Positions 53,736 to 61,809 of a stretch of DNA of 64,000 bases are shown here, one piece after another. Position numbers and translations under genes: made by a program. The stretch spans positions 868,001-932,000 of the forward strand of contig NZ_CP116805.1 in the NCBI RefSeq assembly GCF_028463845.1, in the 5' to 3' direction. The notes beneath the pieces are model-generated. The model worked only from the letters and a program-made list of their open reading frames with translations. It ran no database searches and was not told the DNA's origin. Within the stretch, counting starts at the first letter, position 1. Each line of letters opens with the position of its first letter. Source of the DNA: Gimibacter soli (GTDB lineage: Bacteria; Pseudomonadota; Alphaproteobacteria; Sphingomonadales; Kordiimonadaceae).

Positions 53736-54614
53736 TCAGGCTTCGATCTTGTGAAACGCCAGGAAGTGCCGGACCACCGCGTCCGGCGCTTCCACTTGCG
53801 GATAATGGCCGATGCCTGAAAGCTTGGTGACCCGGAGCTTGACGAGGATGCGTTCCAGCCCTTCGATCATGTGGCGGCCCGATACGGGGTCATCAAGCCC
53901 CCAGATGGCGGCCATCGGCACCGTGGTGCCTTTCAGGGCGCCGACCCAGCGGGTTGCCTGTTCGCGCCGCTCGGCAATATAGCGGATGCGCCGCGCGATG
54001 GCGCCGCGTCCGTTGCGGCCCATCATGCTTTTCCAGAAAATATTCAGCTCTTCTTCCGTGGGGCGGGTCTCTGCGCCAAAGACATTGGCGAAGGCCTCAA
54101 GGAACTTCTCCTTCGCCACCATGCGGGCATAGATGGGGCCGAGCCACGAGGCGAGCTTGATCTGCGCTTCGACCGGCCGGTGCAATGCCGGGATCAGGCC
54201 GCCGTTCAGGAAACAGGCCGACAAGAGTTTGCAGGTGGCGGTGCGCTCCAGCTGCCGGGCGATCAGGTCCTGAAGGATGGTGGCACCCACATCATGGCCA
54301 AGGGCGTGATAGCTGGTGTGGCCAAGCGACTGGAGAAGGGCATCCATCGCCTCCGCCGTTTGCCGCACGCTCGCCGCACTGCCGCGCGGGTTTTCGCTGA
54401 AACCGCAATCCGGCATGTCGGGGATGATCAGGGTGAAATGCCTTTCAAGCGCGGACGCGACCCAGGCCCAGTCGTGACCAGAGGTCGGGAAGCCGTGCAG
54501 GAGCAGAAGTGCGGGGCCGGTGCCGCTCACCCGGTAGAAGATCCGGTGGCTGCGCCATTTGAACCGCTCGCCCCCTTCGGCCCAGGTGTCGAGATCGATC
54601 GGTGGCGGCGTCAT
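53736..54614 (-). CDS. Alpha/beta hydrolase with aspartate nucleophile
   Basis: 292 residues. LLLHGFPTSGHDWAWV is the oxyanion loop; the nucleophile elbow is GHDVGA with D108, and the catalytic histidine is in GIGHYPQVE. An Asp nucleophile in GHDxGA is seen in haloalkane dehalogenases and epoxide hydrolases, not in esterases. The cap domain (about 150-220) is helical. The substrate is unknown, with haloalkanes, haloacetates or epoxides being the options. The HNH gene is 24 bases upstream. Confidence 0.9.
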   Translation of the reverse strand: MTPPPIDLDTWAEGGERFKWRSHRIFYRVSGTGPALLLLHGFPTSGHDWAWVASALERHFTLIIPDMPDCGFSENPRGSAASVRQTAEAMDALLQSLGHTSYHALGHDVGATILQDLIARQLERTATCKLLSACFLNGGLIPALHRPVEAQIKLASWLGPIYARMVAKEKFLEAFANVFGAETRPTEEELNIFWKSMMGRNGRGAIARRIRYIAERREQATRWVGALKGTTVPMAAIWGLDDPVSGRHMIEGLERILVKLRVTKLSGIGHYPQVEAPDAVVRHFLAFHKIEA

Positions 54615-54638
54615 GGAAATCCCCTGATGGTTGCAGTT

Positions 54639-54932
54639 TCAGCGGCGCCCCTTTCGGGGCTCGGTCCGCCGGTAAAAGTCGGGTGGCTTTGTGCCGACCC
54701 ACGAAACAAAGTCTATGATATCCGGCTCGGCTGACAAGGCCTCGATGGAAGAAAGACGCCGGGCGAGCTCTGTGTCGCTGAAAATTGTGTGTATTTTGCG
54801 ATGGCAGATCGGGTGCAAAGGCACCATGTCGCGCCCGCCTTTTGATTTTGGCACCAGATGATGCCATTCCACCTTTTCACCGAAAGGCCGACCGCAAAGC
54901 GGGCAGTTTTCAAAGCCGGAAGCTTTGCTCAA
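54639..54932 (-). CDS. Small HNH endonuclease domain protein
   Basis: 97 residues. CPLC (C10, C13), HHLVPKSKGG (H24-H25), LHPICHRKIH (C43) make a complete HNH zinc site. The rest is a helical tail. Small HNH proteins of this sort are widespread; role unknown. The start overlaps the stop of the periplasmic protein gene (ATGA at 54929-54932). Confidence 0.87.
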   Translation of the reverse strand: MSKASGFENCPLCGRPFGEKVEWHHLVPKSKGGRDMVPLHPICHRKIHTIFSDTELARRLSSIEALSAEPDIIDFVSWVGTKPPDFYRRTEPRKGRR

Positions 54933-55699
54933 GGCGTGGCATCTTCGGGAAGGCGACGCAGGCGGCCTGCCTCATGCAGGCGCTTGGCCGCTGCCTCCAG
55001 TTGCGGCAAGGCCCATTCCATATCGCGGCTTATCACATGCTGGAAGGGTAGAGAGCGGAACGTGCGGATATCCAACCGGGCGAGATCGTGGTTTGTCAGG
55101 GCCTCGAACGCGCCTGTGAACAGCAGGGCATATTGTACGCGGTGGCTTTCAAGCAGCGGCAGTAGCTGGCGGGGCTTTTCGTAGGTGACGGGCTTCAGCC
55201 GGAATTGCCGGGCGATATTCTGGAAGGCGATTATCTGGCTCGGGATGGCGACCCGCTTGTCGGCGATCAGGGCTTCGAGATTGGCAGTCCGGGGCACCGA
55301 ATCGGCGTTCAGTGCGGCCCAATAGATCTCAACGTTGAGGAGCGGCGTCGAAACCGCCACTATCTTGGGGTGACCGATGGCATAGCCCGAGAAACGCAGT
55401 GCCTCGCCGTCGAATGCGCCGGTGACCAGGCCGATTTCGCTGCGCGGCAGGGGTGCGTCGATCAGGGTGACACAAAGGCCGGCCTCGGCATAGAGCTCGC
55501 TCACCAGTCGCCTCACGGTGCGGGCTTCGACATGGGCTTCCGCGGGAATGGCGATGCGGAAGCAGGGCTTTTCCTCTTCTGCCGCGCTCACCGGCGAGGC
55601 CAGCAGGGAAAGGCAAAACAGCAGGCTGCCGAGGAACGATTTCGGAACCGTCGTCAAAGGGCGGGAGGGTAGGTTACGCCGCGTAATTGCCGTCTTCAT
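54929..55699 (-). CDS. Periplasmic solute-binding-like protein
   Basis: 256 residues. After a signal peptide (about 22-40, ending SAA) the sequence resembles the SBP-bac-3 family: CFRIAIPAEAHVEART, VRRLVSELYAEAGLCV, and a second lobe with EALIADKRVAIPSQI. There is no transporter gene nearby, so it may be an orphan ligand-binding protein, possibly a sensor partner for the LysR regulator. Its first 26 bases overlap the end of the LysR gene. Confidence 0.75.
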   Translation of the reverse strand: MKTAITRRNLPSRPLTTVPKSFLGSLLFCLSLLASPVSAAEEEKPCFRIAIPAEAHVEARTVRRLVSELYAEAGLCVTLIDAPLPRSEIGLVTGAFDGEALRFSGYAIGHPKIVAVSTPLLNVEIYWAALNADSVPRTANLEALIADKRVAIPSQIIAFQNIARQFRLKPVTYEKPRQLLPLLESHRVQYALLFTGAFEALTNHDLARLDIRTFRSLPFQHVISRDMEWALPQLEAAAKRLHEAGRLRRLPEDATP

Positions 55700-56603
55700 C
55701 TGGACGCTGGGTCTCTTCCTTCAGCCAGTCGATGAAATCCTGGACACGTTCACTTTTCGCCTTGTCGGCGGGATAGACAATATAATGGGCAAAGCCCACA
55801 GGCACCGCCTCGCCAAACAGGCGGACAAGTCGGCCGGCTTTCAGGTCCTCGGCGGCGATGGCGGACCGGGCGAGCGCAATGCCGCGCCCGGCAACCGCTG
55901 CCTCAATCGCCAGCGAGTGGGTGTTGAAGTGAAGGGCAGGCATGCCGTCCATCAGTTCCACGCCGGCAGCGCGCAGCCACATGGCCCACGAAGGGGCGCT
56001 GTCGTCCTCGCTGAAACTGTCATCGTGGATCAGGGTCTGGGCGGTCAGGTCTGCGGGTTCATCGAGCCTGATCCCGGAATTCAGGAGATCGGGGCTGCAC
56101 ACCGGGAACACGGTTTCCCTCAGCACTTCCTCGGCCACAAGCCCCGGATATTTGCCGGCGCCGTAGCGGATCGCGAGATCCACGTCCTCGGCCTTGAAAT
56201 CGGTCAGCGCGAGCGAGGCCGAGATTTTCACGATGGCATCGGGGCGGCGCTCATAATAGCTCGCCAGTCGCGGCACCAGCCATTTGGAGGCGAAGGACGG
56301 CGACACGGCCACCTTGATCACGGTCGAGGATTTGGAGCTTGTCAGCACGCTCACCGCTTCCTCGAGCTTTTCGAAAGCTTCGCGGAGCGGGGTCAGGGAA
56401 AGCTGCGCAGCTTCGGTCAGGACCAGCGAACGGTTGGTGCGGCGAAACAGTTCAACGCCGAGCACATCTTCGAGCGAGCGAATCTGCTGGCTGATGGCGG
56501 CCGGGGTAACGGCCAGATCGTCGGCGGCGCGTTTGAAACTCATGTGACGGGCAGCGGCATCGAAGGCACGCAGGGCGTTGAGGGGCAACATCGAGCGTTT
56601 CAT
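55674..56603 (-). CDS. LysR family transcriptional regulator, GcvA-like
   Basis: 309 residues. The helix-turn-helix (about 8-66) has LNALRAFDAAARHMSFKRAA and ISQQIRSLEDVLGVELFRR. The effector domain (about 95-300) has the GcvA pattern LALTDFKAEDVDLAIRYGAG. GcvA-like regulators control various metabolic genes. It lies upstream of the periplasmic and HNH genes on the same strand and may regulate them or the sulfate operon on the other side; the data do not decide. Confidence 0.9.
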   Translation of the reverse strand: MKRSMLPLNALRAFDAAARHMSFKRAADDLAVTPAAISQQIRSLEDVLGVELFRRTNRSLVLTEAAQLSLTPLREAFEKLEEAVSVLTSSKSSTVIKVAVSPSFASKWLVPRLASYYERRPDAIVKISASLALTDFKAEDVDLAIRYGAGKYPGLVAEEVLRETVFPVCSPDLLNSGIRLDEPADLTAQTLIHDDSFSEDDSAPSWAMWLRAAGVELMDGMPALHFNTHSLAIEAAVAGRGIALARSAIAAEDLKAGRLVRLFGEAVPVGFAHYIVYPADKAKSERVQDFIDWLKEETQRPDEDGNYAA

Positions 56604-56740
56604 AAGGTGCTGGCCTTCTCGCGAGCTTGTCGTTTCGGATTAGATATTCTTATTCCAGGCCATCATAAGAAATTGCCGAAGCGAGGTCCAGCGGGGAAAT
56701 GAGGTGCTCTCAAAGGCTTGATGTAGCGGCCCCTTCGGGG

Positions 56741-57502
56741 TCAGAGGCCGCTTGAATCATAGCTCGCAAGAGCTGCATTTTCCTGAAAGCTCAGGTGAAT
56801 GCCGCACTCGGTCTTGGCCTGTCCGCGCCAGCGACCGGCGCGGTCTTCCTCGCCTTCGCCCACGCGGTCGGTGCAGGGCATGCAGCCGATCGACCGGAAG
56901 CCTTCAGCGACGAGCGGATGCTCGGGCAGGTCATGCGCCTTCATGTAGGCGGCGATATCGTCCTTCGTCCAGTAGGCGAGCGGATTGACCTTCACGCGGT
57001 TGTCGCCCGCCTCGAAATGCGGGAGAGCAGCGCGGAGGCCACCCTGGAAGCGCTTGCGACCCGACGCCCAGGCGTCATAGCCCTCGAGCGCTTTTTCAAG
57101 CGGCACAACCTTGCGGATGAAGCAGCAGCCGTTGAGATTCTGGCTCCAGAGAATGCCCTTGGGGTCGCGTTCAGCCAGATCGGATGCTTCGGGTGTCAGG
57201 GTGATGACATTGGTGAGGCCAAGGCTTGCAATCAGCGTATCGCGGTAGCGCTTGGTTTCCCCGAAAAGCTTGCCGGTATCGAGGAACAGGATGGGGATGT
57301 CCTTCGAGACTTCGGCAGCCAGATGCAGGAGCACCGCCGATTCAGCCCCGAAGGACGAAACGAGGGCGAAACGGTCGCCGTAGCGGGCGAGCGCTGCGCG
57401 GATCACTTCACGCGGGTCTTCGGTTTTCACCTTGTCTGCCATATAGGCAGCTTCGGCATCCGCATCGAAAGGTGCGGCTTCTATGGCAGCGAGTGCGGTC
57501 AC
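56741..57502 (-). CDS. cysH: Phosphoadenylyl- or adenylyl-sulfate reductase
   Basis: 253 residues with a GTG start after GGAGGG. SSFGAESAVLLHLAAEV is the PP-loop; the C-terminal ECGIHL has the catalytic Cys. NLNGCCFIRKVVPL and SIGCMPCT give the CC...CxxC of the [4Fe-4S] cluster, which marks APS-using reductases as well as many alphaproteobacterial CysH. It reduces APS or PAPS to sulfite with thioredoxin. The start overlaps the DUF934 stop (GTGA at 57499-57502). Substrate preference is not decided. Confidence 0.92.
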   Translation of the reverse strand: MTALAAIEAAPFDADAEAAYMADKVKTEDPREVIRAALARYGDRFALVSSFGAESAVLLHLAAEVSKDIPILFLDTGKLFGETKRYRDTLIASLGLTNVITLTPEASDLAERDPKGILWSQNLNGCCFIRKVVPLEKALEGYDAWASGRKRFQGGLRAALPHFEAGDNRVKVNPLAYWTKDDIAAYMKAHDLPEHPLVAEGFRSIGCMPCTDRVGEGEEDRAGRWRGQAKTECGIHLSFQENAALASYDSSGL

Positions 57503-58014
57503 GATACCCTCCGGGCCCCGGCCTGATCGTGGCGCTGGCGCAGGACGCTGATGCCGCCTTGCGTGTCGCTTTGATAGACATGTTTGTAACGGTTGACGGC
57601 GCGGACAAAGGCCTCGCGGCGTTCTTCCGGCACTTCGCTGGTGTTGAAGCCTGCGCGCAGCAGGAACTGGGCCTGATCCGGGATCACATGGCCGATGGCG
57701 CGGATGTCGCCGTTGAAGCCATAGTCCTTGCGCAGGCGCACCGCGAGCGAGAAGCCCCGACCGTCGCCGAAGCCGGGGAAACGGATGGCTGCGAAGCTCG
57801 CATAATTGCCGATACCGGCAAGATCGCTGTGCGGCGTATCGGTTTCGATGAGCGCACCAATGCGGACACCCTTTTCTTCGAGCAGGCTGCCGGCCTCGTC
57901 CTTCAGGCGGCCGAGCGGCACCAGCCACTCGCCTGCCTCGTCGGGCAGGGCGCCGTCCTCGAGAATGCGCCAGACGGTCACATCTTCGCCGGTTTGAAGA
58001 TCAACGTGCGCCAT
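57499..58014 (-). CDS. DUF934 family protein
   Basis: 171 residues. The core ASFAAIRFPGFGDGRGFSLA and GDIRAIGHVIPDQAQFLLRAGF is the DUF934 signature. It is coded between cysI and cysH; the role is thought to be related to sulfite reduction, but it is not proven. It overlaps the cysI stop by 14 bases and the cysH start by four. Confidence 0.92.
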   Translation of the reverse strand: MAHVDLQTGEDVTVWRILEDGALPDEAGEWLVPLGRLKDEAGSLLEEKGVRIGALIETDTPHSDLAGIGNYASFAAIRFPGFGDGRGFSLAVRLRKDYGFNGDIRAIGHVIPDQAQFLLRAGFNTSEVPEERREAFVRAVNRYKHVYQSDTQGGISVLRQRHDQAGARRVS

Positions 58015-59656
58015 AAACGGCCTCCTTGAATACATCGGGGCCGAGGCGGCGATAGGCGGCGAGGAAAGTCTCGCCTTCCTTGCGCTCGCCCATATAGGCG
58101 GTAACCACCTTTTCAACCGCGTCGACAATGCCATGCTCGTCGAAGCCGGGGCCGAGGATGGCGGCTTTCGACGCGTCTTCCTCACCCGAGCCGCCAAGCA
58201 GCAGCTGGTAATTTTCCTCGCCTTTGCGGTCCACACCCAGAATGCCGATATGGCCTGCATGGTGGTGACCGCACGAGTTGATGCAGCCCGAAATCTTGAT
58301 CTTCAGCTGGCCGATATCTTCGAGCCGCTTCAGGTCGTCGAAACGGTTGGTGATGGCCTGCGCGATGGGGATCGAGCGGGCATTGGCGAGGCTGCAATAA
58401 TCAAGGCCGGGGCAGGCGATGATATCGGTAAGGAGCCCGACGTTGGCGGCGCCAAGGCCAGCGGCATCCAGCTTCTGCCAGATGGCGACAAGATCACGCT
58501 TCGCCACATGCGGCAGGATCAGGTTCTGCTCGTGGCTGACGCGGACTTCGTCCTGTGAATATTCTTCTGCAATGTCCGCCACGAGGTCCATCTGGGCGTC
58601 GGTTGCGTCGCCCGGGATACCGCCATGCGGCTTCAGGCTGATCGTCACCGACACATGGCCCGGCACCTTGTGGGCGAAGGTGTTGTTCTTCACCCAGGCG
58701 CGGAAGCGGAAGTCGGCAGCGGCGAGCGCATCAAGCCCGGCGTCTTCGTCGGCAAGCACGGGCAGCGGCGGCGGCGCGAAGAACTGGCGGATACGGGCCA
58801 CTTCTTCGGCAGGCACGTCGATGAAGCCGGCCCGGATGGCTTCGTACTCTTCCTCGACAAGGCGCTTGAATTCCTCGGTGCCGGTATCTTCGACGAGGAT
58901 CTTGATGCGGGCCTTGTATTTGTTGTCGCGGCGGCCCTGCTCGTTATAGACGCGCAGGATGGCCTCGAGATACGACAGCATCTCGCTTTCGGGGACGAAG
59001 TTGGCAATTGTCTTGGCGATGACGGGCGTGCGGCCCATGCCGCCGCCGACCAGCACTTCAACGCCCAGCTCGCCCGTTTCGTTCTTTTTCAGCACAAGGC
59101 CGATGTCGTGCCACTTCACGGCGGCGCGGTCTTTCGGCGCGCCGGTGATGGCGATCTTGAACTTGCGCGGCAGGAACGAGAATTCGGGGTGGAAGGTGGA
59201 CCATTGCCGGATGATTTCGGCCGTCGCACGCGGGTCGGCAACCTCGTCATGCGCCGCACCGGCGAACTGGTCGGTCGTCACGTTCCGGATGCAGTTGCCG
59301 CTTGTCTGGATGGCGTGCATCTCGACCTCGGCCAGATCGGCAAGGATATCGGGCGCGTCGACCAGCTTCGGCCAGTTATACTGGATATTCTGGCGCGTGG
59401 TGAAATGGCCGTAGCCCTTGTCATACTTGCGCGCGATATGGGCAAGGCGGCGCATCTGGCGGCTGTTCAGCGTGCCATAGGGCACCGCGACGCGCAGCAT
59501 ATAGGCATGCAGTTGCAGATAAAGGCCGTTCATCAGGCGCAGCGGACGGAATTCTTCTTCCGTCAGTTCGCCCGAAAGGCGGCGTGCCACCTGATCGCGG
59601 AATTCCTCGACCCGGGCATTGACCATTGCATGGTCGAAAGTGTCGTAAGCGTACAT
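58001..59656 (-). CDS. cysI: Nitrite/sulfite reductase (CysI family)
   Basis: 551 residues. The siroheme/[4Fe-4S] site is ACPGLDYCSLA and SGCINSCGHHHAG. The FTTRQNIQYNW and KFKIAITGAPKDRAAVKWHD regions are typical. It reduces sulfite to sulfide with six electrons. There is no cysJ flavoprotein here, so the electron donor is likely ferredoxin or another protein. ATG 59656 follows TTGAG; frames upstream are blocked by the DUF2849 gene. It is the third gene of the operon. Confidence 0.94.
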   Translation of the reverse strand: MYAYDTFDHAMVNARVEEFRDQVARRLSGELTEEEFRPLRLMNGLYLQLHAYMLRVAVPYGTLNSRQMRRLAHIARKYDKGYGHFTTRQNIQYNWPKLVDAPDILADLAEVEMHAIQTSGNCIRNVTTDQFAGAAHDEVADPRATAEIIRQWSTFHPEFSFLPRKFKIAITGAPKDRAAVKWHDIGLVLKKNETGELGVEVLVGGGMGRTPVIAKTIANFVPESEMLSYLEAILRVYNEQGRRDNKYKARIKILVEDTGTEEFKRLVEEEYEAIRAGFIDVPAEEVARIRQFFAPPPLPVLADEDAGLDALAAADFRFRAWVKNNTFAHKVPGHVSVTISLKPHGGIPGDATDAQMDLVADIAEEYSQDEVRVSHEQNLILPHVAKRDLVAIWQKLDAAGLGAANVGLLTDIIACPGLDYCSLANARSIPIAQAITNRFDDLKRLEDIGQLKIKISGCINSCGHHHAGHIGILGVDRKGEENYQLLLGGSGEEDASKAAILGPGFDEHGIVDAVEKVVTAYMGERKEGETFLAAYRRLGPDVFKEAVYGAR

Positions 59657-59657
59657 C

Positions 59658-59978
59658 TCAATTTTCCCAGAAAGGCGAAACCTGATAGCCGAGGTCGGTG
59701 CGTACACTCGGCCCCTTGGCTTGCATCTGCGTTTTGATATGGCCGGGGCGCACGCCGCCTTCGCCAACGTCGGCGGCGACAACTTCAACCGCCAGCACCA
59801 GATTGGCTTTCACATCGGCGTTGGCGACAGCGAGAAGGGCCGTTACCTCGTCCTCGTCATGGGCGACGATGGAATGGGTCGGCTCCACCGCCCAGCCTTC
59901 AGCTGTCAGGAACAGGGCGCGGCCATCCGTTAGCCGGTTGGCGACGATCATTTGCGGACCGGAAAGCTTTTTAGCCAT
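59658..59978 (-). CDS. DUF2849 family protein
   Basis: 106 residues. It starts with KLSGPQMIVANRLTDGRALFL and ends with HIKTQMQAKGPSVRTDLGYQ, the DUF2849 signature. Its place between cysG and cysI is constant in Alphaproteobacteria, so an auxiliary role in sulfite reduction is expected but unproven. The stop lies directly before cysI. Confidence 0.92.
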   Translation of the reverse strand: MAKKLSGPQMIVANRLTDGRALFLTAEGWAVEPTHSIVAHDEDEVTALLAVANADVKANLVLAVEVVAADVGEGGVRPGHIKTQMQAKGPSVRTDLGYQVSPFWEN

Positions 59979-59992
59979 GGTCTTTTTCCTTC

Positions 59993-61423
59993 TCAGGCCG
60001 TGGCGCGTTCGGCGTCGACTGCATAGCCGATGCCGTGCGCGGCAATGTTGAGATCGGCGGCGCGGTAGACGACCTCGCCGATGATCAGGAGCGCCGGGCT
60101 GGCGACGCCGTGGCGGGACACGATCTCGGCCAGATTGGCGAGCGTGCCATAGAAGCGGCGTTCATCGGCGCGGGTGCCGTTTTCGATGACGGCAACCGGG
60201 GTGGCGGCGGAAACACCTTCACCGATCAGGCCTGCCGAAATCTCGGATGCGGACTTGAGGCCCATATAGACGGCAAGCGTGCGGCCTTCGCCGGCGAGAC
60301 GCGCCCAATCCTTGAACTGGCCGTCTTTCAGGTGGCCGGTGACGAGCGTGATCGACGCCGCATAGTCGCGGTCGGTGAGCGGGATCTGGGTGCGCGCGGC
60401 GATACCCGAAAGCGCGGTCACGCCGGGGATCACCTCAACCTGGATGCCTTCCGCGCGGAGGGCCTCAAGCTCTTCACCCGCACGGGCGAAGACCATAGGG
60501 TCGCCGCCCTTGAGGCGCACAACGCGGCGGCCCTTCAGGGCGTGGGTGATCATCGCGGCATGGATGCCTTCCTGCCCGATGCCATGGTCGCCTTCGCGCT
60601 TACCGACGAACACCAGTTCAGCGTCACGGCGGGCGAGGGCTAGCACATCGCGGGAGACGAGCCGGTCATAGATGATGACATCAGCCTGTTGCAGGGCGCG
60701 GTGCGCCTTGATGGTCAGGAGGTCCGGATCGCCGGGGCCTGCGCCCACAAGCTGGACGCGGCCGGCCCCGGCTGGCTTGGAAAGCTCGGTCGCGCGGGCA
60801 CGGTGGGCGGCATCGATCAGGCAGCGTTCGACGGTGGCCTGATCGAGGTCGGCAAATTCGCCGGCGCGGTCATAGATATCGTCCCAGAAAAGACGGCGGG
60901 CGGTGGCATCGGTGACGATGGTTTTCACGCGGGCCCGCACAGCACCAGCAGCAAGGCTGAGCGTGCCAAGGGACGGCGGCAGAAGGCGTTCAAGCGCGGC
61001 CCGGAGGCGGCGCACAAAAACGGGGGCAGCGCCGCCCGACGAGAAGGCAACATCAAGGCTGCCGCGGCTGAAGCGGGCGGGGGTCGTGAAGCTCGATTTC
61101 GCGGGCACGTCGATCACATTGACCGGCAGGCCGCGATCACTGGCAGCGCGGCGGGCGCGCTCGGCCGTCAGGTCGTCTTCGGGGCTGATGTAAACAAGCG
61201 TATGGCCTTCGATATCGGCGATCTCGAAAAGGCGGTCGTGGGCCGTGACGGCGTCACCGGCAAGGCCGGCGGCCTCGATGGCGGCGGTTGCGCCCGGCGC
61301 GATCACGGTGAGGCGGGCGCCCGTATCCTTCAGGAGGCCGACCTTGGCCATGGCGGCGGCATCCGATCCGACGATCAGGATTCGCTGGGCACTGGCGGTC
61401 AGGAAAACCGGAATGCTGGCCAT
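59993..61423 (-). CDS. cysG: Siroheme synthase (multifunctional CysG)
   Basis: 476 residues. The N-terminal domain (about 1-200) is the NAD-dependent precorrin-2 dehydrogenase/ferrochelatase, with RILIVGSDAAAMAKVGLLK and FSRGSLDVAFSSGGAAP. The C-terminal (about 215-470) is SUMT, with GAGPGDPDLLTIKA, and EVIPGVTALSGIAA. It makes siroheme for CysI in three steps. It is the first gene of the cysG-DUF2849-cysI-DUF934-cysH operon. Confidence 0.95.
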   Translation of the reverse strand: MASIPVFLTASAQRILIVGSDAAAMAKVGLLKDTGARLTVIAPGATAAIEAAGLAGDAVTAHDRLFEIADIEGHTLVYISPEDDLTAERARRAASDRGLPVNVIDVPAKSSFTTPARFSRGSLDVAFSSGGAAPVFVRRLRAALERLLPPSLGTLSLAAGAVRARVKTIVTDATARRLFWDDIYDRAGEFADLDQATVERCLIDAAHRARATELSKPAGAGRVQLVGAGPGDPDLLTIKAHRALQQADVIIYDRLVSRDVLALARRDAELVFVGKREGDHGIGQEGIHAAMITHALKGRRVVRLKGGDPMVFARAGEELEALRAEGIQVEVIPGVTALSGIAARTQIPLTDRDYAASITLVTGHLKDGQFKDWARLAGEGRTLAVYMGLKSASEISAGLIGEGVSAATPVAVIENGTRADERRFYGTLANLAEIVSRHGVASPALLIIGEVVYRAADLNIAAHGIGYAVDAERATA

Positions 61424-61809
61424 GGTTTCATCTCCTCGGTGCCGCTTGCCGTTCGGGCCATCGCGGCGTCACTCGCTGAACAGGTTTGAGCGCTGTCGTC
61501 ACTCGGGTTCCGTTTGTGGGGCGGCTTGCATGCCTTCAGGAAAGCATAACTTGCCCCGACACTGCCCTATGTAGGCCGTGCCCTGCTTTGTCGCAAACGA
61601 GAAGATATTGGGGGCTTCGCTAGAAAAAATTTATCGCGAAACCGTGATGTATTGCGAATTGAAAGAATTAAAATCTATAAAATATGGAAAAACGAAAAGA
61701 AATATCACCGCAATGAAGCGACTCAGGATATCGGTTCGGCGGCGGCGAGGTTCCGCGAAAAAGCCGTGGGCGTTACCCCACGGCTTTAGAGAAGCTAATC
61801 CGACAAGCC
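61424..61809. other. 386-base region upstream of the sulfate operon
   Basis: No gene seen. A stretch at about 61610-61725 is clearly AT-rich against the surrounding GC-rich sequence, with runs such as AAAATCTATAAAATATGG, and should hold the cysG promoter. At the right end is the terminator of the M20 gene. No riboswitch was recognised. Confidence 0.5.
61758..61787 (-). terminator. Terminator after the M20 peptidase genes
   Basis: On the minus strand AAGCCGTGGG and CCCACGGCTT form a perfect 10-bp stem followed by TTT, 23 bases past the stop at 61810. Confidence 0.9.

Noticed and set aside
57503-57928. Upstream extension of the cysH frame
   Set aside because: It overlaps DUF934 in another frame and is Arg/Pro-rich; the GTG at 57502 has GGAGGG upstream.
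58015-58260. Upstream extension of the DUF934 frame into cysI
   Set aside because: Lies inside cysI in a shifted frame and has no family similarity.
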